DNA from: Bacteroidota bacterium
Lineage (GTDB): Bacteria > Bacteroidota > Ignavibacteria > Tepidaquicellales > Tepidaquicellaceae
Reading direction: 5' to 3'
Assembly (NCBI GenBank): GCA_018266895.1
Contig: JAFDZQ010000033.1
Coordinates: forward strand, 1-39,496
DNA length: 39,496 bases
In this document: piece by piece, positions 17,763 to 27,225 of the stretch
Layout: the number at the start of each line of letters is the position of its first letter
How positions within the stretch are numbered: the first letter of the stretch is position 1
Translations under genes and position numbers: made by a program
Notes under the pieces: model-generated
Databases searched by the model: none
Told to the model about the DNA's origin: nothing
The model's input: only the letters and a program-made list of their open reading frames with translations

Positions 17763-19237
17763 TGAAACTTTCAGAGCTGCTTAAAAGAAGTTCGGTAGAG
17801 ACAGATTACGGTAATCTGAAAGATGCTGATGTTACGGGGATTTCCTATGATTCACGAAAGATCCGGCCCGGCAATATTTTCTTTGCAATAAAAGGACTGA
17901 AGGATGAAGGAAGCAAATACATTAATGATGCAGTTAAAAACGGCGCTACGCTTATAATTTCAGAAGAAGAAGTAAAGAATGATGATGTTTCAGTTGATAC
18001 TATAAAAACGAAGAATATCAGAAAACTCATGGCAGTCATGAGCAGAGAGTTTTATTTCAGCAATGCGGGAAGGTTAAAATTAATCGGGATAACCGGTACA
18101 AACGGAAAGACAACGACTGCATATCTGATAAAATATTTTCTTGAAGAAGCCGGATATAAAACAGGGCTTATAGGAACTATTGATTATCTGCTCGGCGGGA
18201 AAAAAATGAATTCGACTCTTACAACCCCGGATTCAGTGGAAATGAATGAAATGCTAGGTGAGATGGAAAAAAACAAAACTGATTTCTGCGTAATGGAAGT
18301 ATCATCAATAGCGCTTGTGATGGACAGAGTTTACGGACTGAATTATGATACGGCGGTTTTCACGAATCTTACAAGCGAACATCTTGATTTTCACAAAACC
18401 ATGGAGAATTATTTTGAATCAAAGAAAATATTATTTGATAATCTGAGCGAAAACAGTTTTGCTGTTTCGAATAAAGATGATATTTATGGAGAGAGAATCT
18501 TAGATAACTGCAAAGCAGTAAAGATGTATTATTCAGTAAAAAACAAGAGTGACATAAAAGCATTCAACGAAAAACTGTCTTTAGGCGGGCTCGATTTTGA
18601 AGCCGGATACAGGAACAATAATTACAGATTTATTTCGAATTTATCGGGAAGATTCAATATTTACAATATCCTTGCTTCGGTCAGTGTTGCTTTGAATTAT
18701 AACATAGATATTTCTTTCCTTCAGAATTCGCTCAGGAAGTTTATAGAAGTTAGAGGAAGATTTAACAGATTGCATTTACCCAACGGAGCAGTAGCGGTTA
18801 TTGATTATTCCCATACTTCCGATTCGCTGAAAAACGCAATAGAATCTGCGAGAGAAATTGTAAATTCCGAGAACAGGAACGGAAGAGTCATTACGATTTT
18901 CGGCTGCGGAGGAAATAAGGATAAAACGAAAAGACCTGTAATGGGCAGTTATGCGATTCAGCTTTCCGACTTTGCGATCATAACATCCGATAATCCGAGA
19001 TTTGAAGATCCGATGGAAATAATAGATGAGATTTTAAAAGGAGTAAGACAGAAAGATAATTATGAAGTGATTGAAAACAGGGAAGATGCAATTAAAAGAG
19101 GCATAGAGTTATCGGAAGAAGGTGATATACTTCTTATCTGCGGGAAAGGTCATGAAACTTATCAGGAAATAATGGGAGTCAGGAAACATTTCGATGACAG
19201 GGAAATAGTGGAAAAGTATTCAGCAACAGTAAAATAA
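17762..19237 (+). CDS. murE: UDP-MurNAc-tripeptide synthetase MurE (meso-DAP type)
   Basis: 491 residues. It has the Mur ligase three-domain layout with ATP loop GTNGKTT at residues 112-118. D410-N-P-R413 is the signature of enzymes that add meso-diaminopimelate rather than lysine, so the third peptide residue is inferred to be DAP. Other blocks include CVMEVSSIAL, NLTSEHLDFH and GCGGNKDKTKRP. The ATG at 17762 overlaps the ftsI stop (TGATG), implying translational coupling; a GTG three bases earlier is also in frame. murF follows after 3 bases. Confidence 0.96.
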   Translation: MKLSELLKRSSVETDYGNLKDADVTGISYDSRKIRPGNIFFAIKGLKDEGSKYINDAVKNGATLIISEEEVKNDDVSVDTIKTKNIRKLMAVMSREFYFSNAGRLKLIGITGTNGKTTTAYLIKYFLEEAGYKTGLIGTIDYLLGGKKMNSTLTTPDSVEMNEMLGEMEKNKTDFCVMEVSSIALVMDRVYGLNYDTAVFTNLTSEHLDFHKTMENYFESKKILFDNLSENSFAVSNKDDIYGERILDNCKAVKMYYSVKNKSDIKAFNEKLSLGGLDFEAGYRNNNYRFISNLSGRFNIYNILASVSVALNYNIDISFLQNSLRKFIEVRGRFNRLHLPNGAVAVIDYSHTSDSLKNAIESAREIVNSENRNGRVITIFGCGGNKDKTKRPVMGSYAIQLSDFAIITSDNPRFEDPMEIIDEILKGVRQKDNYEVIENREDAIKRGIELSEEGDILLICGKGHETYQEIMGVRKHFDDREIVEKYSATVK

Positions 19238-19240
19238 ATT

Positions 19241-20632
19241 ATGATCCGGAAAGAAGATCTTTTTAAGATCAGACATATACAGAAGATAAATACTGACAAA
19301 TGCGGAAAGAGAAATTTCAGATCAGCAGCGATAGATTCCAGAAAAATAAAGAAAGGCGAATTATTTTTTGCAATAATAGGCGAGAGGACGGACGGGCATA
19401 ATTACCTGGAATCAGTATTCAGCAAGGGAGTTGAACTTGCAGTAGTAAACGACAAATGGTTTGTAAAAAATAAAAATAAATTTCCGGGTAAAAGTTTTTT
19501 AACGGTAAAAGATACTACAAAAGCGCTGGGCGAACTTGCAAGGATTCATAAAGGAAATTTCAAAATCCCTGTGATCTGCATAGCAGGAAGCAACGGAAAA
19601 ACATCTACAAAAGATCTTACATCGGAAGTTCTTTCAAAGAAATACAAAGTGCTTAAGACGGAAGGAAATTTCAATAATCACATAGGACTTCCTCTGACTC
19701 TGCTTCGGCTTAAAAGGACGCATGAGATATGCGTACTGGAAGCAGGATGCAACCATTTCGGGGAGCTTAAGTATTTATGCGAAATTGCTGAGCCGGATTT
19801 CGGAATGATAACCAATATCGGCAAAGAGCATCTTGAATTTTTTAAGGATTTAAAAGGAGTAGCAAAAGCAGAGTTTGAATTGTTTGATTATCTCAACTCA
19901 AAGGAAGGTGGAATACTTTTTATAAATTATGATGATAAATTCATCAGAAAATATTCACAGGAGGTTAAAAATGAAAAAAGATTTACTTACTCTTACAAAT
20001 CTGATACGGATGTCAAAGGAAGATTTAAAGGTTATAATAAAAATTTTCAACCTGAAATAATGATCACAAAAGATAATATGGAATTTGAGGCAACAATTTC
20101 CACATTCGGCAGACATTCAGTTTATAACGGCTTAGCTGCTGCTGCTGCAGGATTGTATTTTAAAGTAAGACCTGCAGGAATAAGATCGGCGTTAGGAAAT
20201 TTTAAACCCTCTTCATCCAAGAGAATGGAAGTTCTTAAAATAAATGATCTTACTGTCATTAATGATGCATACAACAGCAATCCGGAATCTGTAAAAATGG
20301 GACTTGAAACATTAATGGAATACAAATCAAAGGGTAAAAAATTCGCTGTCCTCTCAGATATGCTGGAGCTTGGAAACAGCAGCAGAAAAGAACATTCGGA
20401 AGCAGGAAAGTTAGCGGAAAAATTAAGAGTGGATAATCTTTACACATTTGGAAAAGAATCATATAACACATTTAAAAATGCAAAAAAAATTAAAAATAAT
20501 TTTTATTTCAAAGATAAAGAAGATCTTATAGAAATGCTGAAACTGAATGTCGGAAGAAATGACATAGTTTATGTAAAAGGGTCCAGAGGAATGAGAATGG
20601 AAGACGTTGTAACTGCGCTGACAGGAAAATAA
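19241..20632 (+). CDS. murF: UDP-MurNAc-tripeptide:D-Ala-D-Ala ligase MurF
   Basis: 463 residues, normal length. The N-terminal domain contains AAIDSRKIKKGELFFAI. The ATP loop reads AGSNGKTSTKD (about 116-126). The central MITNIGKEHLEFF and the C-terminal VINDAYNSNPESVKMGL are MurF-type. It adds D-Ala-D-Ala to the MurE product, completing the pentapeptide precursor in the cytoplasm. The ddl gene that makes D-Ala-D-Ala is not in this cluster. It lies 3 bases after murE and 29 before mraY. Confidence 0.96.
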   Translation: MIRKEDLFKIRHIQKINTDKCGKRNFRSAAIDSRKIKKGELFFAIIGERTDGHNYLESVFSKGVELAVVNDKWFVKNKNKFPGKSFLTVKDTTKALGELARIHKGNFKIPVICIAGSNGKTSTKDLTSEVLSKKYKVLKTEGNFNNHIGLPLTLLRLKRTHEICVLEAGCNHFGELKYLCEIAEPDFGMITNIGKEHLEFFKDLKGVAKAEFELFDYLNSKEGGILFINYDDKFIRKYSQEVKNEKRFTYSYKSDTDVKGRFKGYNKNFQPEIMITKDNMEFEATISTFGRHSVYNGLAAAAAGLYFKVRPAGIRSALGNFKPSSSKRMEVLKINDLTVINDAYNSNPESVKMGLETLMEYKSKGKKFAVLSDMLELGNSSRKEHSEAGKLAEKLRVDNLYTFGKESYNTFKNAKKIKNNFYFKDKEDLIEMLKLNVGRNDIVYVKGSRGMRMEDVVTALTGK

Positions 20633-20661
20633 AATTAATCATAAAGATAATATAAACTGCA

Positions 20662-21771
20662 ATGCTTTACAGACTGGCTGAATTAATAAACGAGAAGTTC
20701 AATCCTCCGGGTTTCGATGTATTCCGTTTTATTACATTCAGATCAGCGTTATCGGCAATTACTGCATTGCTCATCAGTTTTTTTTTGGGACCCAGAATTA
20801 TCAGATATCTGCAGAAGAAACAGATTGGGGAAGCAAGAAAGGAAGACGGACCACATTTTCACTGGTCAAAAGCCGGAACACCGACTATGGGAGGATTTAT
20901 AATTCTTTTTTCAGTGCTTATACCGGTTTTGTTTTGGGGAGATTTAGGAAATATTTATGTCATACTGATTTTATTCGTCACGGTATTTCTCGGAGTAGTC
21001 GGATTCACGGATGATTATCTGAAAGTAATAAAGAAATACAAGAAGGGGCTTGCAGAGCGGTATAAGCTTGTAGGTCAGCTCACGGTAGGACTGATAATCG
21101 GATGTTCGATTTATTTTCTTCCGCAGTTTGACGGGATACATTCAATCACCACAATTCCTTTTTTAAAAGGATATGAATTTGATTTTTCATATATGTACAT
21201 ACCGATTGTTGTATTTATAATCACGGCTACATCAAATGCCGTAAACTTTACTGACGGGTTAGACGGGCTTGCAGCGGGAACAGTAGGCATAGTAGCGATA
21301 ACAATCGGGATAATAGCTTATGTTTCAGGGAATGTAGAAACTGCAAAATATCTGAACATAATTTATCTCAAGGGAAACGGAGAGCTTGTTATTTATTGTT
21401 CGGCGCTTGTAGGAGCAACGCTCGGATTTTTATGGTACAATTCGTATCCGGCGCAGGTATTCATGGGAGATACAGGTTCGCTTGCTCTTGGAGGAGCAGT
21501 CGGAACATTATGCGTACTCGTAAAAAAAGAGTTCATGCTTCCAATTCTGGGAGGAATTTTTTTTGCTGAAGCATTATCGGTTATTTTCCAGAGATATTAT
21601 TTTAAATATACTAGAAAAAGGTTCGGAGAAGGAAAAAGAATATTCAGGATGGCACCCGTCCATCATCACTTTGAAATGATGGGAATTCCGGAACCGAAGA
21701 TTGTAACAAGATTTTATATTGTGGCAATCATACTGGCAATAATTACATTAGCATCACTGAAAATCAGATGA
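20662..21771 (+). CDS. mraY: Phospho-MurNAc-pentapeptide transferase MraY
   Basis: 369 residues with about ten membrane helices. Conserved motifs: GTPTMGG (near 72), the Asp pair in GFTDDYLKV (about 114-122), NFTDGLDGLAAG (about 195-206), FMGDTGSLALGG (about 270-281) and PVHHHFE. MraY transfers phospho-MurNAc-pentapeptide to undecaprenyl phosphate at the inner membrane, making lipid I, and is the target of nucleoside antibiotics. Its stop overlaps the murD start by four bases (ATGA). Confidence 0.97.
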   Translation: MLYRLAELINEKFNPPGFDVFRFITFRSALSAITALLISFFLGPRIIRYLQKKQIGEARKEDGPHFHWSKAGTPTMGGFIILFSVLIPVLFWGDLGNIYVILILFVTVFLGVVGFTDDYLKVIKKYKKGLAERYKLVGQLTVGLIIGCSIYFLPQFDGIHSITTIPFLKGYEFDFSYMYIPIVVFIITATSNAVNFTDGLDGLAAGTVGIVAITIGIIAYVSGNVETAKYLNIIYLKGNGELVIYCSALVGATLGFLWYNSYPAQVFMGDTGSLALGGAVGTLCVLVKKEFMLPILGGIFFAEALSVIFQRYYFKYTRKRFGEGKRIFRMAPVHHHFEMMGIPEPKIVTRFYIVAIILAIITLASLKIR

Positions 21772-23141
21772 CAGATATTAAAAATAAATCATTTACGGTT
21801 TTAGGAGCAGGCAGAAGCGGGATTGCAGTTGCAAAACTTCTGAAAAAAAATGGTGCGGAAGTGTTTCTGAGCGACGGAAGCAATATTGAAAAGCTTAAAT
21901 ATCTGGATATAACATCACTGAAAGAGGCAGGTATAGAAGTTGAGACAGGCGGACATTCGGAGAAAGTATTTAAGAGCGATATAATTATCAAGAGTCCTGG
22001 AATTTCACCCGGCAGTGAGATAATATTGAAAGCAGAGAGACTGAATATGAAGATTTACTCTGAAATTGAAGCTGCATTTTGGTTTTGCAAAGGGAAAGTA
22101 ATCGCAATTACGGGAACTAACGGTAAAACTACAACGACAATACTTACGGGAGAAATATTCAAAAATGCGGGATTTGATACAAGGGTTTGCGGTAATGTGG
22201 GACTTGCATTTTCCGAGATAGTGAGCGAAGTGAAAGAAGATACGATTGTAATTCTTGAAGCGAGCAGTTATCAGCTTAATGATATAGAAAAATTCAGACC
22301 CAGGGTCGCAGTTCTTCTGAACATAACGCCTGATCATCTTGACTGGCACGGAGGACATGATAATTATCTCAGATCAAAACTGGAGATACTCAAAAATCAG
22401 GATGAGACTGATATCGCGGTTATAAATTATGATGATGACATATTAAGGGCTGCGACAAAAAACATCAGGTCGGCGAAATCATATTTCAGCATAAGTGAAA
22501 ACTTATCGGATGATATTCATGACGCTGCATGTTTTATAAGGGGAAACAAAATAATTTATACCGATAAACAAAAAAACACTGAAGAGGAAATAATGGAAGC
22601 AGGAGAAATAAATATCAGAGGCAATCACAATTTATACAATTCGCTTGCGTCAGTGATTTCCGCACGCGCTTTTGAGATTAAAAAAGAGGTCATTAAGGAA
22701 ACTCTTAAGAAGTTCAAAGGCGTAGAGCACAGAATAGAATTTGTAAAGGAGATCAGAGGAATAAAATTTTTCAATGATTCAAAAGCTACAAACATTGATT
22801 CGCTTACAGTGGCTCTTGAATCTTTTGACGGAAATCTTATACTTATACTTGGCGGAAGGGAAACTGGGAATGATTACACAAGGATAGATGAGCAGGTCAG
22901 CAAAAAAGTGAAAGAAATAATTGCAATCGGAGAGACCAAAGAAAAAATCACACGGCATTTCAGTTCTTACAAAAAAGTTACGGTAGCTGAAACAATGGAT
23001 GAAGCAGTCAGCATTGCGGCAAAGAACGGAAATAAAGGAGACATTGTGCTTCTTTCCCCTGCATGCAAAAGTTTTGACATGTTCGACAGCTTTGAGCACC
23101 GCGGAACCGAATTCAAAAAATCAGTAAATAAACTTAACTGA
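21768..23141 (+). CDS. murD: UDP-MurNAc-L-alanine:D-glutamate ligase MurD
   Basis: 457 residues. The N-terminal Rossmann-like segment VLGAGRSGIAVAKLL is followed by the ATP loop ITGTNGKTTTTIL (about 110-122), then NITPDHLDWHGG, FNDSKATNIDS and the C-terminal SPACKSFDMFDSFEHRG, a MurD hallmark. It adds D-Glu to UDP-MurNAc-L-Ala. It overlaps mraY by four bases and is separated from ftsW by one base, so coupling is likely. Confidence 0.97.
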   Translation: MTDIKNKSFTVLGAGRSGIAVAKLLKKNGAEVFLSDGSNIEKLKYLDITSLKEAGIEVETGGHSEKVFKSDIIIKSPGISPGSEIILKAERLNMKIYSEIEAAFWFCKGKVIAITGTNGKTTTTILTGEIFKNAGFDTRVCGNVGLAFSEIVSEVKEDTIVILEASSYQLNDIEKFRPRVAVLLNITPDHLDWHGGHDNYLRSKLEILKNQDETDIAVINYDDDILRAATKNIRSAKSYFSISENLSDDIHDAACFIRGNKIIYTDKQKNTEEEIMEAGEINIRGNHNLYNSLASVISARAFEIKKEVIKETLKKFKGVEHRIEFVKEIRGIKFFNDSKATNIDSLTVALESFDGNLILILGGRETGNDYTRIDEQVSKKVKEIIAIGETKEKITRHFSSYKKVTVAETMDEAVSIAAKNGNKGDIVLLSPACKSFDMFDSFEHRGTEFKKSVNKLN

Positions 23142-23142
23142 T

Positions 23143-24258
23143 ATGCATCACAAATACAAAATTGATATCTGGATACTTGTACCTGCGCTTTTGCTGATGA
23201 TTTTCAGCATTGGGGCTGTTTACAGCGCCAGTTCCACTTTTGCATTTGAGAGATATCAGGACAGCAATTATCTTTTCAAGCAGCACGGAATAAAAGTCAT
23301 ACTGTCAATTTTCACGATCTTTTTGTTTGCCAAAATTGATTACAAGTATGCAGAGAGTATCTCAAAGACACTGATCTGGATAACAATCGTGTTGCTTATA
23401 TTTACTTTGTTCAGCAGCAAGGGTCCGATAAAAGGAGCCAGCCGGTGGATAAATCTGGGACCTGTAAGTTTTCAGCCGTCTGAACTTGCAAGGTATTCGA
23501 TTGTAATTTATGTTGCGGCTTTGCTTGCCAGAAAAAAGGATTATATTTATTTGCTTTACAGAGGATATCTGCCGGTTATATTTTATGTTTTGCTGGTGAC
23601 GGCGCTCATACTTATCCAGCCGAATTTTTCTGTTTCGATAATTATTTTCAGCACATGCATGCTGATGATCTTCCTTTCAGATGCGAAACTAAAACATATT
23701 GCATTCACATTGCTGGCGCTGACACCGTTTGCAGCGGTATTTGTGCTTTCAAAGGATTACATAATAGGAAGAATAACATCTTATGCTGAATATCAGACAA
23801 GCGGCAACACAAGTTATCAGCTTATGCAGGCGCTTATAGGATTCGGAAACGGAGGATTATTCGGAATCGGACCGGGCAATTCGAATCAAAGAGATTTTTT
23901 TCTGCCGGAAGCCCACGGTGATTTTATCTTTTCGATAATCGGAGAAGAATACGGATTTATAGGGACATTTACGATTTTATGTTTATATCTGATCATACTT
24001 TACCGCGGTTACAAAATCGCAAAGGAAAGCAATAATGATTTCGGAAAATATCTGGCGTTCGGAATAGTGACTTTGATCTCATTGAACGCACTTGTGAATA
24101 TGTCAGTGGCAAGCGGAGTAATTCCCACAACGGGCGTAACTTTGCCTTTTATAAGTTACGGAGGAACTTCCATAATTTTTACTTCGGCGGCACTCGGGAT
24201 GCTCCTGAATATTTCTTCACAAAGAGAAAACGCAGATGAAGGAATCATTATTGAATAG
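23143..24258 (+). CDS. ftsW: Septal peptidoglycan glycosyltransferase FtsW (SEDS family)
   Basis: 371 residues with about ten membrane helices. SEDS signatures: an early VYSASS, GASRWINLGPVSFQPSEL (about 101-118), GIGPGNSNQRDFFLPEAHGD (about 243-262) with the FIFSIIGEEYG that follows, and PTTGVTLPFISYGGTS (about 327-342). FtsW polymerises lipid II into glycan at the septum and pairs with the upstream ftsI product. RodA is the paralogue to exclude; the dcw position supports FtsW. murG follows after 17 bases. Confidence 0.95.
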   Translation: MHHKYKIDIWILVPALLLMIFSIGAVYSASSTFAFERYQDSNYLFKQHGIKVILSIFTIFLFAKIDYKYAESISKTLIWITIVLLIFTLFSSKGPIKGASRWINLGPVSFQPSELARYSIVIYVAALLARKKDYIYLLYRGYLPVIFYVLLVTALILIQPNFSVSIIIFSTCMLMIFLSDAKLKHIAFTLLALTPFAAVFVLSKDYIIGRITSYAEYQTSGNTSYQLMQALIGFGNGGLFGIGPGNSNQRDFFLPEAHGDFIFSIIGEEYGFIGTFTILCLYLIILYRGYKIAKESNNDFGKYLAFGIVTLISLNALVNMSVASGVIPTTGVTLPFISYGGTSIIFTSAALGMLLNISSQRENADEGIIIE

Positions 24259-24275
24259 AAAGCTTTGAGCAGTCT

Positions 24276-25364
24276 ATGAAATACATATTTGCCGGAGGCG
24301 GAACGGGAGGACATATTTTCCCGGCAATTGCAGTAGCTGATGAGATCAGAAAAACCGACAATGAAGCTGAAATACTTTTTATCGGTGCAAAAGGCAGAAT
24401 AGAAGAAAAAATAGTTCCTTCAAATAATTACAGACTTGAGACTATTGAACTTTCAGGATTTGACAGAAGTAATGTTTTCAGAAATCTGAAGCTTCCTGTA
24501 AAGCTTATCCGTTCATTCAGAAAATGTATGAGAATACTTAAGGATTTCAGTCCGGATGTAGTAATAGGAACAGGAGGATTTGTCTGCGGGCCGGTAATAT
24601 ATGCCGCAGGGCTGCTGAAGATCCCGACGCTTATTCAGGAGGGAAATTCTTTTGCGGGAAAAACGATCAAGTTCCTGGCTGAAAGATCGGATAAAGTAGT
24701 GATAAATTTTCCGGAAACGGAAAAATATCTTAAGAGAAAAGACAATATTATAAGAATACCTCATCCGATAAGAAGTTCTTTGAAAGTAACAGAAAAAAAC
24801 AAAGCTGTTGAAGCGTTTGAGATGTCACCCATGAATAAAACAATTTTTATATTCGGAGGAAGTCAGGGCGCAAGAGGTATTAACCGGGCAGTGGAAAAGA
24901 TAGCATTTAGACTTTCGGAATCCGGTATTAACATAATATGGCAGACAGGAAAGACAGACTTTACGGATTTAAAGAGCAGGTTCACAGGCAGTGAAAAAAA
25001 CATCAGGATACTTGAGTTCATTGATAATATCGACATAGCATATTCAGCTGCGGATTTAGTGATTTGCCGGGCAGGTATTACAAGCATAATGGAACTTGCT
25101 TCGATGCAGAAAGCATGCATACTGATACCGTTACCCGGTTCAGCTGAAAACCATCAGGAGATGAACGCATTAAATCTTGCTGAAAAAAATGCAGCTGTAA
25201 TGATAAGAGAAAACGGAATTGATGATAAATTATATACAGAGATCATTAATATTATTCATAATGAAAAAAAAATAACAGAATTGTCTGAAAACATAAATAA
25301 ATTTGCAGATCCGGACTCGGCAAGAAAAATAGCTGATGAGGCAATCAGGTTAATTAAAAAATGA
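24276..25364 (+). CDS. murG: UDP-GlcNAc:lipid I N-acetylglucosaminyltransferase MurG
   Basis: 362 residues. The N-terminal glycine-rich loop GGGTGGHIFPAIAVADE (residues 7-23) and IGTGGFVCGPVIYAA bind lipid I at the membrane face. The C-terminal half has FGGSQGARGIN and the nucleotide-sugar site ICRAGITSIMELA, then PLPGSAENHQEMNA. It is a GT28 enzyme turning lipid I into lipid II. The last four bases overlap the start of the next, uncharacterised gene (ATGA). Confidence 0.97.
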   Translation: MKYIFAGGGTGGHIFPAIAVADEIRKTDNEAEILFIGAKGRIEEKIVPSNNYRLETIELSGFDRSNVFRNLKLPVKLIRSFRKCMRILKDFSPDVVIGTGGFVCGPVIYAAGLLKIPTLIQEGNSFAGKTIKFLAERSDKVVINFPETEKYLKRKDNIIRIPHPIRSSLKVTEKNKAVEAFEMSPMNKTIFIFGGSQGARGINRAVEKIAFRLSESGINIIWQTGKTDFTDLKSRFTGSEKNIRILEFIDNIDIAYSAADLVICRAGITSIMELASMQKACILIPLPGSAENHQEMNALNLAEKNAAVMIRENGIDDKLYTEIINIIHNEKKITELSENINKFADPDSARKIADEAIRLIKK

Positions 25365-25834
25365 CTGAAGACAGAATTTATAAATACAAGCTCGATTTTT
25401 ATTACAAGTCGCTGATAATTTATCTGATTACTTTATTAGGCTACATTTTGATTAAAGGAAACTTCACACATGCTACTTTTGAAGTAGTGATAAAAGATCC
25501 GATAATCTATATCATTGTAATATTTATCGTGTTCTTTCTTATAATTCTGCTTGCCAACACAATCAGGGCAAGGGAAATAATTTTCGGGGAAAGAATGATA
25601 ATATTCAGGAACAGATTCGGTGAAAGAGAAGTAAGTTACAATGAAATTCTGAATTTAAGATTTTCGAGAGAAAAAAGAATTTCAAGAGAAGAAAGAAGCG
25701 AAGTAAGAATTGTAAAGCTTAAATTAAAAGGCAGAAAAAGATTTTTAAGGATAAGGTTAAACGATTTTCAAAATGAAACGGAACTGATAGAAGAATTCAA
25801 AAATATTTCAAGAAAAATGCACAACAAATTATGA
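25361..25834 (+). CDS. Uncharacterised membrane protein with PH-like/DUF304-type tail, between murG and murC
   Basis: 157 residues, not recognised as a named family. There are two hydrophobic helices (about 17-34 and 46-68). A soluble, strongly basic, beta-rich tail follows (about 70-157): REIIFGERMIIFRNRFGERE, then a strand-turn-strand pattern with many Arg/Lys, and a final helix ELIEEFKNISRKM. Two helices followed by such a domain resemble bacterial PH-domain (DUF304-like) membrane proteins, but this is a structural guess. It overlaps murG by four bases and murC by four bases, both ATGA, so it is co-translated with them. Its position suggests a role in lipid II metabolism or envelope assembly, without direct evidence. 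Confidence 0.75.
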   Translation: MTEDRIYKYKLDFYYKSLIIYLITLLGYILIKGNFTHATFEVVIKDPIIYIIVIFIVFFLIILLANTIRAREIIFGERMIIFRNRFGEREVSYNEILNLRFSREKRISREERSEVRIVKLKLKGRKRFLRIRLNDFQNETELIEEFKNISRKMHNKL

Positions 25835-27225
25835 CAAACGATAAACCAATTTTCGGAAATGCGGAGAGAATTCATCTTACTGGTATCGGCGGAATTGGGA
25901 TGAGCGGTATTGGTGATTATCTTGTAAAAAATAATTATAAAGTTACCGGCAGCGACATTAATTTAAGTCCGGCGACTAAAAAACTGGAAAATCACGGAGT
26001 AAAAATATTTAAGGGTCATAAGGAAAGTAATCTGCCTGATGATACGGAACTTCTGATTTATACTTCTGCAGTGAAAGAAGAAAATGAGGAGCTTGCTAAA
26101 GCGTTCAGATTAAAAATACCGGTAATGAAAAGAGCTGAAGCCTTAGGAAAAATAGTAAATGATAAATTCCTTATAGCAGTAAGCGGGACACACGGCAAGA
26201 CAACCACATCGGCGATGATTGCAAAAGTATTGATTGACGGAAATTTAGATCCTACGGTATTTGTAGGAGGATCTCTTGAATTCCTTGACGGAAATTCCTC
26301 CCGTCACGGCAAAAGCGGTTATGCTGTAGCAGAAGCGGATGAATATGACAGGAGTTTTCATCAGCTGAAACCCGACATTGCAGTAATCACAAACATTGAA
26401 CCGGATCATCTGGACATATACAAGGATATAGAGGATATTAAGAACAGCTTCAGGCAGTTCCTGAATAACTGCAAAAAAAGTTCGGTGATAATTGCATACG
26501 GAGATGATGAAAATATAAGAGAAGTAACAAGGGATTTTAAGAATAAAATTTTCTACGGTTTTAAGGAGAATAATGATTATGTAATAAAGAATGTAGCCTA
26601 TGAAAACGGAAAAGCGGAGTATTCACTGAACAAGGAAGAAATATTCCTGAGAGTTGCGGGAAATCACAACATTCTGAATTCAGCAGCGGCATTTCTGACT
26701 GCAAAGAAACTGAAAATAAGCTGTGATAATTTCAACTCAAGCATGAAAGATTTTCACGGTGTAAAAAGAAGACTTGAACTTAAATATGAAAACGGCATCA
26801 GAATATATGACGATTACGCTCATCATCCCACTGAAGTGAAAGCTTCGCTTGAAGCAATTAAGAAAATTCACGGTGGGAAAATAGTTACGGTATTTCAGCC
26901 TCATTTATTTTCAAGAACAAGAGATTTTTATGCAGAATTCGGAAATGCGTTTCAGGGAACCGATATATTATTTCTGACAAAAATTTATCCTGCAAGAGAA
27001 AAGGAAATTGCCGGTATCAGCAGCAGTCTTATTCTAAACGAATTTCTAAAATCCGGTAAAGAAGGATACTACATAGAAAATAACGATACCCTCTTGTCCG
27101 AATTAAGCAAAATCATTCAGGACGGAGATACATTAATTTTTCAGGGAGCGGGAGATATTACGGAAATGTGCAGCAGGTTTGTGAAGATTTCAAGAAAAAA
27201 AAGAGATGCAAAAGTGCCGTTATGA
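25831..27225 (+). CDS. murC: UDP-N-acetylmuramate:L-alanine ligase MurC
   Basis: 464 residues. It opens with the MurC-type glycine motif LTGIGGIGMSGIGDYL (about 15-30). The ATP loop is AVSGTHGKTTTSAM (about 113-126, the His being typical of MurC). Downstream are NIEPDHLDIY, GVKRRLELKYENG and IYDDYAHHPTEVKA. It adds L-Ala to UDP-MurNAc, the first ligation of the stem peptide. In many genomes murB and ddl follow murC; here ftsQ follows at once, overlapping by four bases. Confidence 0.97.
   Translation: MTNDKPIFGNAERIHLTGIGGIGMSGIGDYLVKNNYKVTGSDINLSPATKKLENHGVKIFKGHKESNLPDDTELLIYTSAVKEENEELAKAFRLKIPVMKRAEALGKIVNDKFLIAVSGTHGKTTTSAMIAKVLIDGNLDPTVFVGGSLEFLDGNSSRHGKSGYAVAEADEYDRSFHQLKPDIAVITNIEPDHLDIYKDIEDIKNSFRQFLNNCKKSSVIIAYGDDENIREVTRDFKNKIFYGFKENNDYVIKNVAYENGKAEYSLNKEEIFLRVAGNHNILNSAAAFLTAKKLKISCDNFNSSMKDFHGVKRRLELKYENGIRIYDDYAHHPTEVKASLEAIKKIHGGKIVTVFQPHLFSRTRDFYAEFGNAFQGTDILFLTKIYPAREKEIAGISSSLILNEFLKSGKEGYYIENNDTLLSELSKIIQDGDTLIFQGAGDITEMCSRFVKISRKKRDAKVPL

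Noticed and set aside
27168..27221. FtsQ extended upstream to 27168
   Set aside because: The extra 18 codons lie inside murC in another frame; the ATG at 27222 overlaps the murC stop and puts the charged start next to the membrane helix.
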